Positions 1-8,043 of a DNA stretch of 64,000 nt are shown here, piece by piece. Positions within the stretch are counted from its first letter, which is position 1, and the number at the start of each line of letters is the position of its first letter. The notes under the pieces were generated by a model. The model saw nothing but the letters and a program-made list of their open reading frames with translations. It had not been told where the DNA came from and made no database searches. The stretch is from NCBI RefSeq assembly GCF_041200175.1, contig NZ_CP165727.1, forward strand, positions 682,001 through 746,000. Direction: 5' to 3'. This DNA is from Streptomyces sp. R33. Lineage in GTDB: Bacteria > Actinomycetota > Actinomycetes > Streptomycetales > Streptomycetaceae. Made by a program: the position numbers and the translations under genes.

Positions 1-555
1 GCGCTCGAAGGGGCGGGGAGGCTTGGCCGTGGGCAGGGCCGGGCCGCCGTCGATCCTGCGGACGACCGCGGATTCCTCGCCGGCCACGTAGGTGTGATCG
101 GTCTCGACGACCTCGATGGGCAGGGGCGGCGGGTGCTCGGCCAGGGCCCGGCGTACTCGGGCCCCCGCTTCCGGGTCGGAGAGGTAGACGTAGCCGCGTG
201 CGGCCCCGGTCATCGCGGCGGCGCGGGCGAGGCCGTCGAGCACCAGGTGGGGCCGGGCCCGGAGCAGCCAGCGGTCCTTGACCGAGCCCGGTTCGCCCTC
301 CTCGCCGTTGGCGACCACGACCGGGACGGCGCCGCCCTCGCGGACGGCGCGCAGTTTGACGGCGACCGGGAATCCGGCCCCGCCGCGGCCGCGCAGGCCG
401 GAGGCTTCGAGGTGGTGCAGCAGTTCGTCGGGGTGGGTGGTGGCGCTCCGGTAACCGCCGGTGGCGCGGTACGCGCCGGCGCTTTCCGTCACGTCCGGTC
501 GCGCTCCGAGTACGGAGTCCGGCGGCTGCGCCGTCGGGAGTCGGATCGTGGTCAT
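1..555 (-). CDS. NuoF-like NADH:acceptor flavoprotein (51 kDa type), 3' part beyond window
   Basis: The leftward frame starts at the ATG at 555 and runs off the left edge, leaving about 185 N-terminal residues. The visible protein has the FMN-binding signature of complex I 51 kDa subunits (GLRGRGGAGFPVAVKL), then NGEEGEPGSVKDRWLL and YVAGEESAVVRRIDGGPALP. It therefore probably oxidises NADH through FMN and an Fe-S cluster. In actinomycetes such stand-alone NuoF-like proteins usually sit by a ferredoxin gene rather than in the nuo operon; that gene would lie left of the window. Its ATG overlaps the stop of the upstream small gene (ATGA), so the two are cotranscribed. The substitution of VAVKL for the usual G-x-K-W after the Gly-rich loop is slightly unusual. 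Partner and electron acceptor cannot be told from this fragment. Confidence 0.85.
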   Translation of the reverse strand, partial: MTTIRLPTAQPPDSVLGARPDVTESAGAYRATGGYRSATTHPDELLHHLEASGLRGRGGAGFPVAVKLRAVREGGAVPVVVANGEEGEPGSVKDRWLLRARPHLVLDGLARAAAMTGAARGYVYLSDPEAGARVRRALAEHPPPLPIEVVETDHTYVAGEESAVVRRIDGGPALPTAKPPRPFER

Positions 556-989
556 CGGCTGCCTCCTGTCCAGGTGGGGGTCCGCAGGGTGCGTACGGCG
601 CTCTCGAGCGCGGCACGGTCCGCGGCGGTGCGGCCGTATCCGGTGCCCGGGAGGCCGATGAGCATGCGGTGGTGGTCGAGGACCACCTCCGCGGCGAGCA
701 GGGCGGCCGCCCGGTCGCCCGGTCGTGAGCCCTCGGCCACGGAGGTCACCAGCTCGGTGACCTCGGCCAGGTAGCGGAGCCAGCCGTGCCGGCTGCCCCG
801 CAGGACCAGCCGCTCCACGCGCCGCCGCTCGGCGGCTGCCAGTTCCGCGGCCGGCGCCGGAGCCTGCGGTGGGGGCGACGGTGAAGACGAAGCCGGGGAC
901 GGGGCGCGCAGAGCGGCGACCGCCACGGGCAGTTCCCGCTCCGGTTCGGGGGTGAGGCCGAGCCAGTCCAGACGCCGACGACCGCTCAT
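552..989 (-). CDS. Small conserved hypothetical protein upstream of NuoF-like gene
   Basis: A 145-residue protein starting MSGRRRLDWLGL. The ATG at 989 is chosen because GGAGG lies a few bases upstream; a longer open frame to 1232 has no such site and is Pro/Ala-rich noise. Residues about 25-60 are a Pro/Ser/Ala-rich linker, and the C-terminal 90 residues look helical and charged (ELAAAERRRVERLVLRG, HHRMLIGLPGTGYG). No family was recognised. The stop overlaps the start of the NuoF-like gene by four bases, so it is probably a companion in the same redox operon. Confidence 0.7.
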   Translation of the reverse strand: MSGRRRLDWLGLTPEPERELPVAVAALRAPSPASSSPSPPPQAPAPAAELAAAERRRVERLVLRGSRHGWLRYLAEVTELVTSVAEGSRPGDRAAALLAAEVVLDHHRMLIGLPGTGYGRTAADRAALESAVRTLRTPTWTGGSR

Positions 990-1207
990 ACGTGCCTCCG
1001 GGAGGGGTGGGGTGCCGGGACGGGCCGGTGCGCCGGCGGCGGGCGGGGCGTGAGGGGAAGCCCGGGGCTCGCCGAGGGGGACGCCGAGTCGTGCGGCGGA
1101 ACGGGGGGTGCGGGCCCGGGCGGATGCCGGGGCGGGCAGGCTGCTTCCGGCGCGGGGAACAGGGCGGATGCACGGTGGCGCCGGACCAGCGACGGATGAC
1201 GCGTTGA

Positions 1208-1314
1208 CTGACCGATCGGTCAGCGATAGCAAATACGCTAGCTGACCGATCGGTCAGCCCACAAGTCTTGACCCGGCGGAAATCAGCCAGCAATCTGGCT
1301 GTCCAATCGGTCAG
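1208..1314. promoter_or_regulatory. Cluster of TetR-type operator palindromes in divergent promoter region
   Basis: The 438-base gap between the leftward gene start at 989 and the rightward Rieske gene at 1428 holds CTGACCGATCGGTCAG at 1208-1223, the same 16-mer (18 bp palindrome with flanks) at 1241-1258, and a degenerate copy CTGTCCAATCGGTCAG at 1299-1314. Spacing between the two perfect copies is 34 bp. A possible -35 TTGACT at 1204-1209 overlaps the first copy. The copies are typical of TetR-family operators and probably control the polyamine operon, and perhaps the leftward genes. The only TetR gene nearby (10076-10705) has a different palindrome in its own promoter, so the cognate regulator is probably elsewhere. 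GCGATC-rich repeats continue to about 1405. Confidence 0.75.
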
Positions 1315-1427
1315 CGAGGTCGCGGCGTCCGCCGTACCTCCCCCTGCCCGCAGCTGGGTCGCCTCGACACGATCGCTGACAGCGATCGCCGACACCGATC
1401 GCCGCACGTACGGCAAGGAGTCACCCG

Positions 1428-2588
1428 ATGCAGCACAGAGCACCCGAAACACGGATCGGCCCGCCCGGCCAGGACTCCCCCGGGCCCGCCCTGTCAGCCC
1501 GCTACTACACCGATCCCGGGACGGGCGCCGCGGAGATGCGGCACGTCTTCGGCAAGTCCTGGCAGGTCGTCTGCCACGAGTCCGACCTCCCGGGCCCGGG
1601 GGCCCGGCTCGCCGCCACGGTCGCGGACCGCGAGGTACTCGTCGTCCGCACCGAGGACGGCGGCCTGGCCGCCCACCTCAACGTGTGCCGCCACCGTGGA
1701 ACGCGCTTGGTGACCGCCCCGGAACCGGCCGGCAAGGCGATCCGCTGCCCGTACCACGGCTGGACCTACCGGCTCGACGGAAGCCTGGTCGGCGCCCCGG
1801 AGGCACGGCAGATCCCCTGCCTCGACAAGCCGAGCCTCGCCCTGTTCCCGGCCCGCGTCGAGTCCTTCCTCGGCTTCGTCTTCGCCAACCTCGACCTCGA
1901 CGCCGTACCGCTGGCGAAGAGTTGCGCGGGGCTCGCCGAGGCGGTCGGCCACTACGCCGGAGCCGATCTGGTCCCGGTCGGCCGCGCCCGTATCCACGAC
2001 CTGGCGGGCGCCGAGGTACAGGAAGCCAACTGGAAGGTGGCGGTCGACAACTACCTTGAGGGCTACCACGTCCCGGTGGCCCACCCCGGGCTGATGCGGC
2101 TGCTCGACTACCAGGGCTACACCTGCGACATCGAGGAGTCCTACGCCCTGTTCACCTCGCCGCTGCGGGACAAGCCCTCCTCCAACTGGCCCGAACGCCT
2201 CTACCAGCGCATCGCCGCCCCGATGCCGGGCCTCGCCGAGGCCGACCGCAGGGTCTGGCGGTACGCGGTGATCTACCCGAACACCCTCATCGACTTCTAC
2301 CCGGACCATGTGCTGGCCTGGACCGCGATCCCGACGGCGGTGGACCGGGTGGCGGTACCCGGCGCGTTCTACACCCGCCGCGGCACGAGCCTGCGCACCC
2401 GGCTGGCCCGGCGCCTGAACATCCACATCGGGTGGATCACCAATGACGAGGACGCCGAGCTGGTCGCCCGCGTCCAGAAGGGACTTTCCACCCCCGGGTT
2501 CGAGCCCGGACCCCTGTCGCGGCGCGAGTCGGCGGTCGGTTGGTTCGCCGGCCGCATCCGGGCCGACCTCGACGCCGCCGAACTGTGA
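1428..2588 (+). CDS. Rieske-type ring-hydroxylating/demethylating oxygenase, alpha subunit
   Basis: 386 residues. The N-terminal half carries a Rieske [2Fe-2S] site of the form C-R-H ... C-P-Y-H (CRHRGTRL and RCPYHGWTY, about residues 87-109). The C-terminal half has the mononuclear iron region NWKVAVDNYLEGYHVPVAHP with the conserved Asp/Asn, two His and Glu. That NWKV-DNYLEGYHVP pattern is shared with choline monooxygenase, glycine-betaine and carnitine Rieske oxygenases as well as true aromatic dioxygenases. Since the operon imports and oxidises amines, oxidation or N-demethylation of an amine substrate is a reasonable inference, but the substrate is unproven. No dedicated reductase is in the operon; the divergent NuoF-like protein is one candidate electron donor. 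A short open frame in the opposite strand is a shadow. Confidence 0.85.
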   Translation: MQHRAPETRIGPPGQDSPGPALSARYYTDPGTGAAEMRHVFGKSWQVVCHESDLPGPGARLAATVADREVLVVRTEDGGLAAHLNVCRHRGTRLVTAPEPAGKAIRCPYHGWTYRLDGSLVGAPEARQIPCLDKPSLALFPARVESFLGFVFANLDLDAVPLAKSCAGLAEAVGHYAGADLVPVGRARIHDLAGAEVQEANWKVAVDNYLEGYHVPVAHPGLMRLLDYQGYTCDIEESYALFTSPLRDKPSSNWPERLYQRIAAPMPGLAEADRRVWRYAVIYPNTLIDFYPDHVLAWTAIPTAVDRVAVPGAFYTRRGTSLRTRLARRLNIHIGWITNDEDAELVARVQKGLSTPGFEPGPLSRRESAVGWFAGRIRADLDAAEL

Positions 2589-2716
2589 GCCGCTCCCACT
2601 GAAGCGCGCCGTCCGCGCGGGCACCACGGCACGACCGCGCCCCCGCACGGCCGCCCCCGCCGCTGTTCCCTTCCCGCCGTCCCCCACGGCAGCGGGCCCC
2701 TACGGAGAGGACCCCG

Positions 2717-3847
2717 ATGTCCCCCGAGGCACTTCCCCTGACCAGACGCTCCTTCCTCCGCGCAGGCACCACCGCGGCCCTCGCCCTCACTGCGGCCGGC
2801 TGCGGGTTCGCGTCCGACGACGACCCGGCCGGAGCAGCGGCCGCGCACGCCCCGATCGACGTCAAGGTCGACGGCGACCTCGTCTACTTCAACTGGGCCG
2901 ACTTCGTCGATCCGGCCGTCTTCGAAGGCTTCCAGAAGGAGTACGGGGTCAAGGTCGTCCAGTCCAACTTCGACTCGATGGAGGGCATGGCCGCCAAACT
3001 CAACGCCGGCAACCGCTACGACATCATCTTCCCCACGGCGAAGTGGGCGCAGCGCCTCGCCGCGGGCGGCAGGCTGCGCACGATCGACCACAGCCGGCTG
3101 AAGAACGCCGAGGCGGTGTTCGGCGGTTACGGCTACTTCGCCGACCCCTGGTACGACCCCGGCTCCGCGCACACGGTCCCCTTCACCATGTACAAGACCG
3201 GCATCGGATGGCGCCGCGACCGTCTCGGGGACCTCACCGGCTCCTGGAGCGACCTGTGGAACGAGCAGGCCAAGGGCAAGGTCTTCGTACTCGACGACCG
3301 GGACGAGGTGCTCGGCATGGGCGCGCTCAAGCTCGGGCTCGGCCTGTCCACCGGCGACCCGGCCGAGCTCGACCGCGTCACCGACACCCTGCGCTCGCTC
3401 CGCCCCCGGCTGCGCGGCTTCTCCAGCGACAGCTACAACAACCTGCTCAACGGCAACGCCGACATGACGCAGGCCTGGAGCGGGGACATGGCCGCGATGC
3501 TCGCCCAGGCCGAGGACCCCTCGGTCTTCGGCTTCGAGGTCGCCCGGGAGGGCGCCCCCGTCAACTCCGACTGCTACGCCATACCCGCCACCGCCCAGCA
3601 CCCCGGCACGGCGATGCTCTTCATCGACTACATGCTCCGCCCGGAGAACGTGAAGAAGAACATCGAGTACATCGGCTACCCGATGCCGGTGCGCGGCACC
3701 GAGGACACCTACGCCGCGCTCGTGGAGCCGTTCCCCCAGTGCCTGGTGACCGCCGACGACCTGGGAGCCGACCTCTTCTTCCGCAACGGCACCGCGGCGG
3801 ACGAGCGGGCCCGTGACGCCGCCTGGACCGACGTGAAGGCCGGCTGA
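2717..3847 (+). CDS. Polyamine-type ABC transporter substrate-binding lipoprotein (PotD/PotF family)
   Basis: 376 residues. The N-terminus has a Tat signal (TRRSFLRAG) followed by a hydrophobic stretch and a lipobox ending at Cys in LTAAGCG, so it is a Tat-exported, lipid-anchored binding protein. The mature part has the PotD/PotF layout: YFNWADFVDPAVFEGFQKEY, NSDCYAIPATAQHPGTAMLF near the C-terminus, and an Asp/Trp-rich ligand region. The family binds spermidine, putrescine or related cations for import. The gene follows the Rieske gene by 128 bases and the first permease gene starts two bases past its stop, so it belongs to one operon. Exact ligand specificity cannot be read here. Confidence 0.9.
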   Translation: MSPEALPLTRRSFLRAGTTAALALTAAGCGFASDDDPAGAAAAHAPIDVKVDGDLVYFNWADFVDPAVFEGFQKEYGVKVVQSNFDSMEGMAAKLNAGNRYDIIFPTAKWAQRLAAGGRLRTIDHSRLKNAEAVFGGYGYFADPWYDPGSAHTVPFTMYKTGIGWRRDRLGDLTGSWSDLWNEQAKGKVFVLDDRDEVLGMGALKLGLGLSTGDPAELDRVTDTLRSLRPRLRGFSSDSYNNLLNGNADMTQAWSGDMAAMLAQAEDPSVFGFEVAREGAPVNSDCYAIPATAQHPGTAMLFIDYMLRPENVKKNIEYIGYPMPVRGTEDTYAALVEPFPQCLVTADDLGADLFFRNGTAADERARDAAWTDVKAG

Positions 3848-3848
3848 C

Positions 3849-4751
3849 ATGACACGACGCACACCATCCGGCGCGACCCGTCCGGACCGGGGGCCGTCCG
3901 CGTCGGGGGCGCGCTTGTGGACCTGGCTCATGCTCCCCGGCACCCTGTGGATGACCGGCTTCCTGCTCGCCTCCCTCGTCCTGGTGGCCACCCTCGCGTT
4001 CGGCACCACCGACCCGCTGGGAAACCCGCGCTTCGGGCTCAACTTCGACAACATCGCCACGTTGGCCGACCCGGCGTACAGCACCGTCCTGCTGCGCTCC
4101 CTCGGCTACGCGCTCGTCACCTGCGCGATCTGCCTGGCCGTCGCCTATCCGGTCGCGTACACCATCGCGCTGCACGGCGGGCGCTTCAAGAACGCGCTGA
4201 TCGCGGCCATCGTCGTCCCCTTCTTCGCCAACTACCTGGTACGGATGTACGGCTGGTCCGTCGTCCTCTCCGACGACGGACCGCTGCTGCGGGCCCTGCG
4301 GGCGGCCGGCATCGCCGGCGACGACACCAAGATCCTTCAGACCGGCGCGGGCGTCATCGCCGGCCTCGTCTACGGGTTCGTCGTATTCATGATCATCCCG
4401 CTGTACGCGGCCCTGGAACGCATGGACACCTCGCTCATCGAGGCCGGACGCGACCTCTACGGCGGCCCCTTGAGGACCTTCCTCTTCGTCACCGTGCCCG
4501 CCACCCGGCAGGGTGCCGCCGCCGGATGCGTCCTCGTCTTCCTGCCCGCCATGGGCGACTTCGTCAGCGCCCAGCTGATGGGAGGACCCGACCAGATCAT
4601 GATCGGCAACCTGATCCAGGACAAGTTCTTCCAGGGCCAGAACTGGCCGCTCGGCTCGGCCCTGACCATGCTGCTGATGGCGGTCCTGTTCCTCGGGATG
4701 CTCGGCTACCTGCGGCGCACCCGCAAGGACGAGGCGGAGGCCGCCCGATGA
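3849..4751 (+). CDS. Polyamine-type ABC transporter permease (PotB-like)
   Basis: 300 residues with about six membrane segments, beginning with one at residues 25-50. The binding-protein-dependent transport (EAA) loop is visible as EAGRDLYGGPLRTFLFVTVP, which contacts the ATPase. The family position (first permease after the binding protein, conserved VRMYGW and MIIPLYAALERMD) matches PotB/PotH. The start lies one base after the stop of the binding-protein gene, and the stop overlaps the ATG of the next permease, showing tight translational coupling. Confidence 0.9.
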   Translation: MTRRTPSGATRPDRGPSASGARLWTWLMLPGTLWMTGFLLASLVLVATLAFGTTDPLGNPRFGLNFDNIATLADPAYSTVLLRSLGYALVTCAICLAVAYPVAYTIALHGGRFKNALIAAIVVPFFANYLVRMYGWSVVLSDDGPLLRALRAAGIAGDDTKILQTGAGVIAGLVYGFVVFMIIPLYAALERMDTSLIEAGRDLYGGPLRTFLFVTVPATRQGAAAGCVLVFLPAMGDFVSAQLMGGPDQIMIGNLIQDKFFQGQNWPLGSALTMLLMAVLFLGMLGYLRRTRKDEAEAAR

Positions 4752-5566
4752 CACGACGCGCCGAGCGACGACCCCGCTTCGCGATCGCGGTCACCGTGGT
4801 CTTCTTCGCGCTCCTCTACCTTCCCGTGGGCGTCGTCGTCCTGTTCTCCTTCAACGCACAGAAGTCCCTGACCGTCTTCGAGGGGCTCAGCCTGCGCTGG
4901 TACGAGGCCTTCTTCCACGACGACGTACTGCTCGACTCGCTCGGCATGAGCCTGCAGGTCTCCCTGGTCGCCATGGCGGGCTCGCTGGTCCTGGGCGTGG
5001 CCCTCGCGCTCGGGCTGGTGCGCGCGCGCAGCCGGCTCGGCTCGTTCGCCGGCCTGGTCATGCTCGTCCCGCTGATCACCCCGGAGATCGTCACCGGCGT
5101 CGCGGCGATGCTCCTCTTCAAGGGCACGGGCGTCACGCTGTCCACCGGCACGGTGATGCTCGCCGAGATCACTTTCTCCATCTCGTACGTGACGGTCATC
5201 CTGCGCTCCCGCATCGCCGCCCTGAACCCCGAGGTGGAAGAGGCGGCGATGGACCTCGGCGCCACCCGCCGGCAGGCACTGCGCCTGGTGACCCTGCCCG
5301 CGCTGCTCCCCAGCATCCTGGCCTCGGCCGTCCTGATCTTCGCCCTCGTCTTCGACGACTTCGTCCTCGCCTACTTCACCACCGGCGTCGATCCGCAGCC
5401 GCTGTCCGTACGCATCTACTCGGCGATCAGGTTCGGCGTGCAGCCCACCATCAACGCCGTCGGCACCCTGATGCTCCTCGGCTCCGTGGCGCTCATCGTC
5501 CTCGCCCTCTCCATCCCGCGCCTGTTCGGCCGCCGTGGCGGCCTCGATCTGCTCTCCGGGAAGTGA
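4748..5566 (+). CDS. Polyamine-type ABC transporter permease (PotC-like)
   Basis: 272 residues, starting at the ATG that overlaps the previous stop (ATGA at 4748). It has six predicted membrane segments and the EAA loop EEAAMDLGATRRQALRLVTL. The N-terminal YLPVGVVVLFSFNAQKSL and the RWYEAFF motif are characteristic of PotC/PotI permeases. It should pair with the preceding permease to form the membrane channel of the importer. The open frame extends further upstream, but only the coupled ATG makes sense. Confidence 0.9.
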   Translation: MTRRAERRPRFAIAVTVVFFALLYLPVGVVVLFSFNAQKSLTVFEGLSLRWYEAFFHDDVLLDSLGMSLQVSLVAMAGSLVLGVALALGLVRARSRLGSFAGLVMLVPLITPEIVTGVAAMLLFKGTGVTLSTGTVMLAEITFSISYVTVILRSRIAALNPEVEEAAMDLGATRRQALRLVTLPALLPSILASAVLIFALVFDDFVLAYFTTGVDPQPLSVRIYSAIRFGVQPTINAVGTLMLLGSVALIVLALSIPRLFGRRGGLDLLSGK

Positions 5567-5570
5567 CCCC

Positions 5571-6677
5571 ATGCAGCACCCTCCCCGTCCCCCGCACCCG
5601 CGTCCGCACCCCGCAGTCCGGCTCGACCGGGTCGGCAAGCGGTACGCCGGCGCCGCCGACGCGTACGCCGTCCGCGACGTCACCCTCGACATCGCCCCGG
5701 GCGAGTTCTTCTCCCTCCTGGGCCCCTCCGGCTGTGGAAAGACCACCCTGCTGAGGATGATCGGCGGTTTCGCCGATCCCACGGAGGGCAGCGTCCTGCT
5801 CGACGGCGAGGACGTCACCGGGCTGCCGCCGGACAAGCGCAACGTCAACACCGTCTTCCAGAGCTACGCCCTCTTCGACCACCTCTCCCTCGCGGACAAC
5901 GTGGCCTTCGGCCTCAAACGCAAGGGCGTGGCCCGCGCCGAGATCCGCGAGCGCGTCGCCGGCATGCTCGACCTCGTACAGCTCGGGCACCTGGCCGCCC
6001 GCAAACCGCCCACGCTCTCCGGTGGCCAGCGCCAGCGCGTGGCCCTGGCCCGCGCCCTGGTCAACCGCCCCCAAGTGCTGCTGCTGGACGAGCCGCTGGC
6101 CGCCCTCGACCTGAGGCTGCGCCGCCAGATGCAGGTGGAACTCAAGCAGATCCAGCGCGAGGTCGGCATCACCTTCGTCTTCGTCACCCACGATCAGGAC
6201 GAGGCGCTGACCATGTCGGACCGCATCGCGGTCATGAACGAGGGCCGCATCGAGCAGTGCGGCACCCCGGAGGACGTGTACGAGCGCCCCACCAGCACCT
6301 TCACGGCCGCTTTCATGGGCACCTCCAACCTCGTCCCCGGGACCTACCGCTCCGGCGAGGTCGTCCTGGACCAGGGCCCCGCGCTGCCCGTCGGCCTCCG
6401 GTCCGCAGTCCCCGACGGCACCAGGGTCAGCCTCTCGATCCGGCCCGAGAAGATCTGGCTCTCCGACTTCGAACCGGGCATGGCCCGGGTGGGCGGCGTC
6501 GTGCGGGAGACCGTCTACTGCGGTGCCACCACCACCTACCTCATCGAACTGGCGTCGGGCGTGACGGTGTCCGTGCTGGAGCAGAACACCGTCCGCTCCC
6601 GCATGGAGGACCGCTGGAGCGGCGGCGAGCGCGTCGAGATCGGCTGGAAGCCCGAACACTGCCTGGTCCTCGACTGA
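5571..6677 (+). CDS. Polyamine-type ABC transporter ATP-binding protein (PotA-like)
   Basis: 368 residues. Walker A is GPSGCGKTTLLRMIGG (about residues 50-65), the ABC signature is LSGGQRQRVALARAL, Walker B is LLLDEPLAALD and the H-loop is VTHDQDEALTMSDR. A C-terminal TOBE domain (LSIRPEKIWL onwards) matches PotA. The ATG at 5571 is four bases after the permease stop; an upstream in-frame ATG at 5535 would lie inside the permease gene. It powers the importer of this operon. Confidence 0.93.
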   Translation: MQHPPRPPHPRPHPAVRLDRVGKRYAGAADAYAVRDVTLDIAPGEFFSLLGPSGCGKTTLLRMIGGFADPTEGSVLLDGEDVTGLPPDKRNVNTVFQSYALFDHLSLADNVAFGLKRKGVARAEIRERVAGMLDLVQLGHLAARKPPTLSGGQRQRVALARALVNRPQVLLLDEPLAALDLRLRRQMQVELKQIQREVGITFVFVTHDQDEALTMSDRIAVMNEGRIEQCGTPEDVYERPTSTFTAAFMGTSNLVPGTYRSGEVVLDQGPALPVGLRSAVPDGTRVSLSIRPEKIWLSDFEPGMARVGGVVRETVYCGATTTYLIELASGVTVSVLEQNTVRSRMEDRWSGGERVEIGWKPEHCLVLD

Positions 6678-6729
6678 CCCTCCGGGCCGGCGCCCCGGCC
6701 GCCTTCCCGCACCAGCGAAGGAACACCCC

Positions 6730-8043
6730 ATGAACCACGACGTCATCGTGCTCGGCGCGGGCCTCGCAGGCCTCGCCGCAGCACGCGACCTGGCCGAGGG
6801 CGGCGCCGACGTCCTCGTCGTCGAAGCCCGCGACCGGGTCGGCGGACGCGTCGAGCAGACCCGCCTCCCCGACGGCCGCCTCGTCCAGCTCGGCGGAGAA
6901 GTGGTCGGCCGGTCCCACACCGCCTACACCGACCTCGTCGCCGAACTGGGCCTCACCCTGGTCCCCAGCTACGTCGCCGAGCCCGGCGACCTCGTCCGCG
7001 CCACCCCCGAAGGAGTCTCCGCCGCCGAACCGCCCCACTGGTACGGGCCCGGCGACGACACCTGCCACCAGAAGGTCACCGCCGCCTTCGCCGCGCTCGC
7101 CCGCACCGTCGACCCGGACGACCCGTGGTCCCACCCCGACGCCATCGCCCTGGACCGGCAGTCCGTCGGCGACTGGCTGCGCGCCGAGGGCGCGACCCCG
7201 GCCGTCGTACGCCTCTGGGAGATCGGACAGCTCGCCCTCGCCGACGGCTCCTGCGAACGCACCTCCCTGCTGGCTTCCTTGCGCAAACACGCCGCCGTCC
7301 CCGGCGTCGGCCACTACGAGTACGAGGCGTGGGAGGGCCTGCGGGTGGCCGAGGGCTCGGCGACCGTGGCCCTGCGCATGGCCGACGCCCTCGACGGGCG
7401 GATACGCACCGGCTCCGCGGCCGAGGCGGTCACGGTGTCACCCCGCCGCTGCTCCGTACACCTGGCCGGCGGCGAGACCCTGACCGCGGCGGCCCTCGTC
7501 AGCGCCCTCCCCGTCGGCCCTCTCCGCTCGGTCGCCGTCACCGGGGTCAGCGAGGACCGTCTCGCCTCCTTGCACCGCCAACGCCACGCCCTCGCCGCCA
7601 AGTTCACCGCCGCGTACGACAGGCCCTTCTGGCGTGACCACAGCCTCAGCGGCCTCTCCGAATGCGAAGGCGTCCTCGGCAGCACCTGGCCGCAGAGCGA
7701 GGGCATCCTCTCCGCCCTCGTACCGCCCGAACGGTTCGGCATACTCCTGGGCACGCCCGCCCACCTGCGGGAACCCGAACTTCTCGGCGAGATCGCCCGC
7801 CTCTACGGCGACGAGGCGCACCGCCCGCTCGCCACCTACCTGCGCATGTGGGGCACCGACCCGTGGACCCGGGGGTACGTCACCCAGTGGACCCCCGGCG
7901 ACGTCATGGCCGTCGGCCCCGGGCACGGCACCCACGAACCGCCCTTCTACGTCTGCGGGTCCGACCAGTGGGTGGCCGGCTACATGGAGGGCGCCGTGCG
8001 CACCGGACGCGACACCGCCGAGGAGGTGCTGCGCCGTGGCTGA
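6730..8043 (+). CDS. Flavin-containing amine oxidase
   Basis: 437 residues. The N-terminus is a dinucleotide-binding fold (VIVLGAGLAGLAAARDL ... VVEARDRVGGRV), and the C-terminus has the FAD-closing segment FYVCGSDQWVAGYMEGAVRTG, where most amine oxidases have a similar E/D-x-W-x-GY-x-EGA pattern. The family (monoamine/putrescine oxidases) oxidises primary or secondary amines to aldehydes, ammonia and hydrogen peroxide in the cytosol. Here it would act on the imported amine and pass the aldehyde to the dehydrogenase encoded by the next, overlapping gene. No signal peptide is present. Confidence 0.88.
   Translation: MNHDVIVLGAGLAGLAAARDLAEGGADVLVVEARDRVGGRVEQTRLPDGRLVQLGGEVVGRSHTAYTDLVAELGLTLVPSYVAEPGDLVRATPEGVSAAEPPHWYGPGDDTCHQKVTAAFAALARTVDPDDPWSHPDAIALDRQSVGDWLRAEGATPAVVRLWEIGQLALADGSCERTSLLASLRKHAAVPGVGHYEYEAWEGLRVAEGSATVALRMADALDGRIRTGSAAEAVTVSPRRCSVHLAGGETLTAAALVSALPVGPLRSVAVTGVSEDRLASLHRQRHALAAKFTAAYDRPFWRDHSLSGLSECEGVLGSTWPQSEGILSALVPPERFGILLGTPAHLREPELLGEIARLYGDEAHRPLATYLRMWGTDPWTRGYVTQWTPGDVMAVGPGHGTHEPPFYVCGSDQWVAGYMEGAVRTGRDTAEEVLRRG

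Noticed and set aside
552..1232. Long leftward open frame starting at 1232
   Set aside because: The first 80 residues are low-complexity and have no ribosome site; the true start is at 989 with GGAGG.
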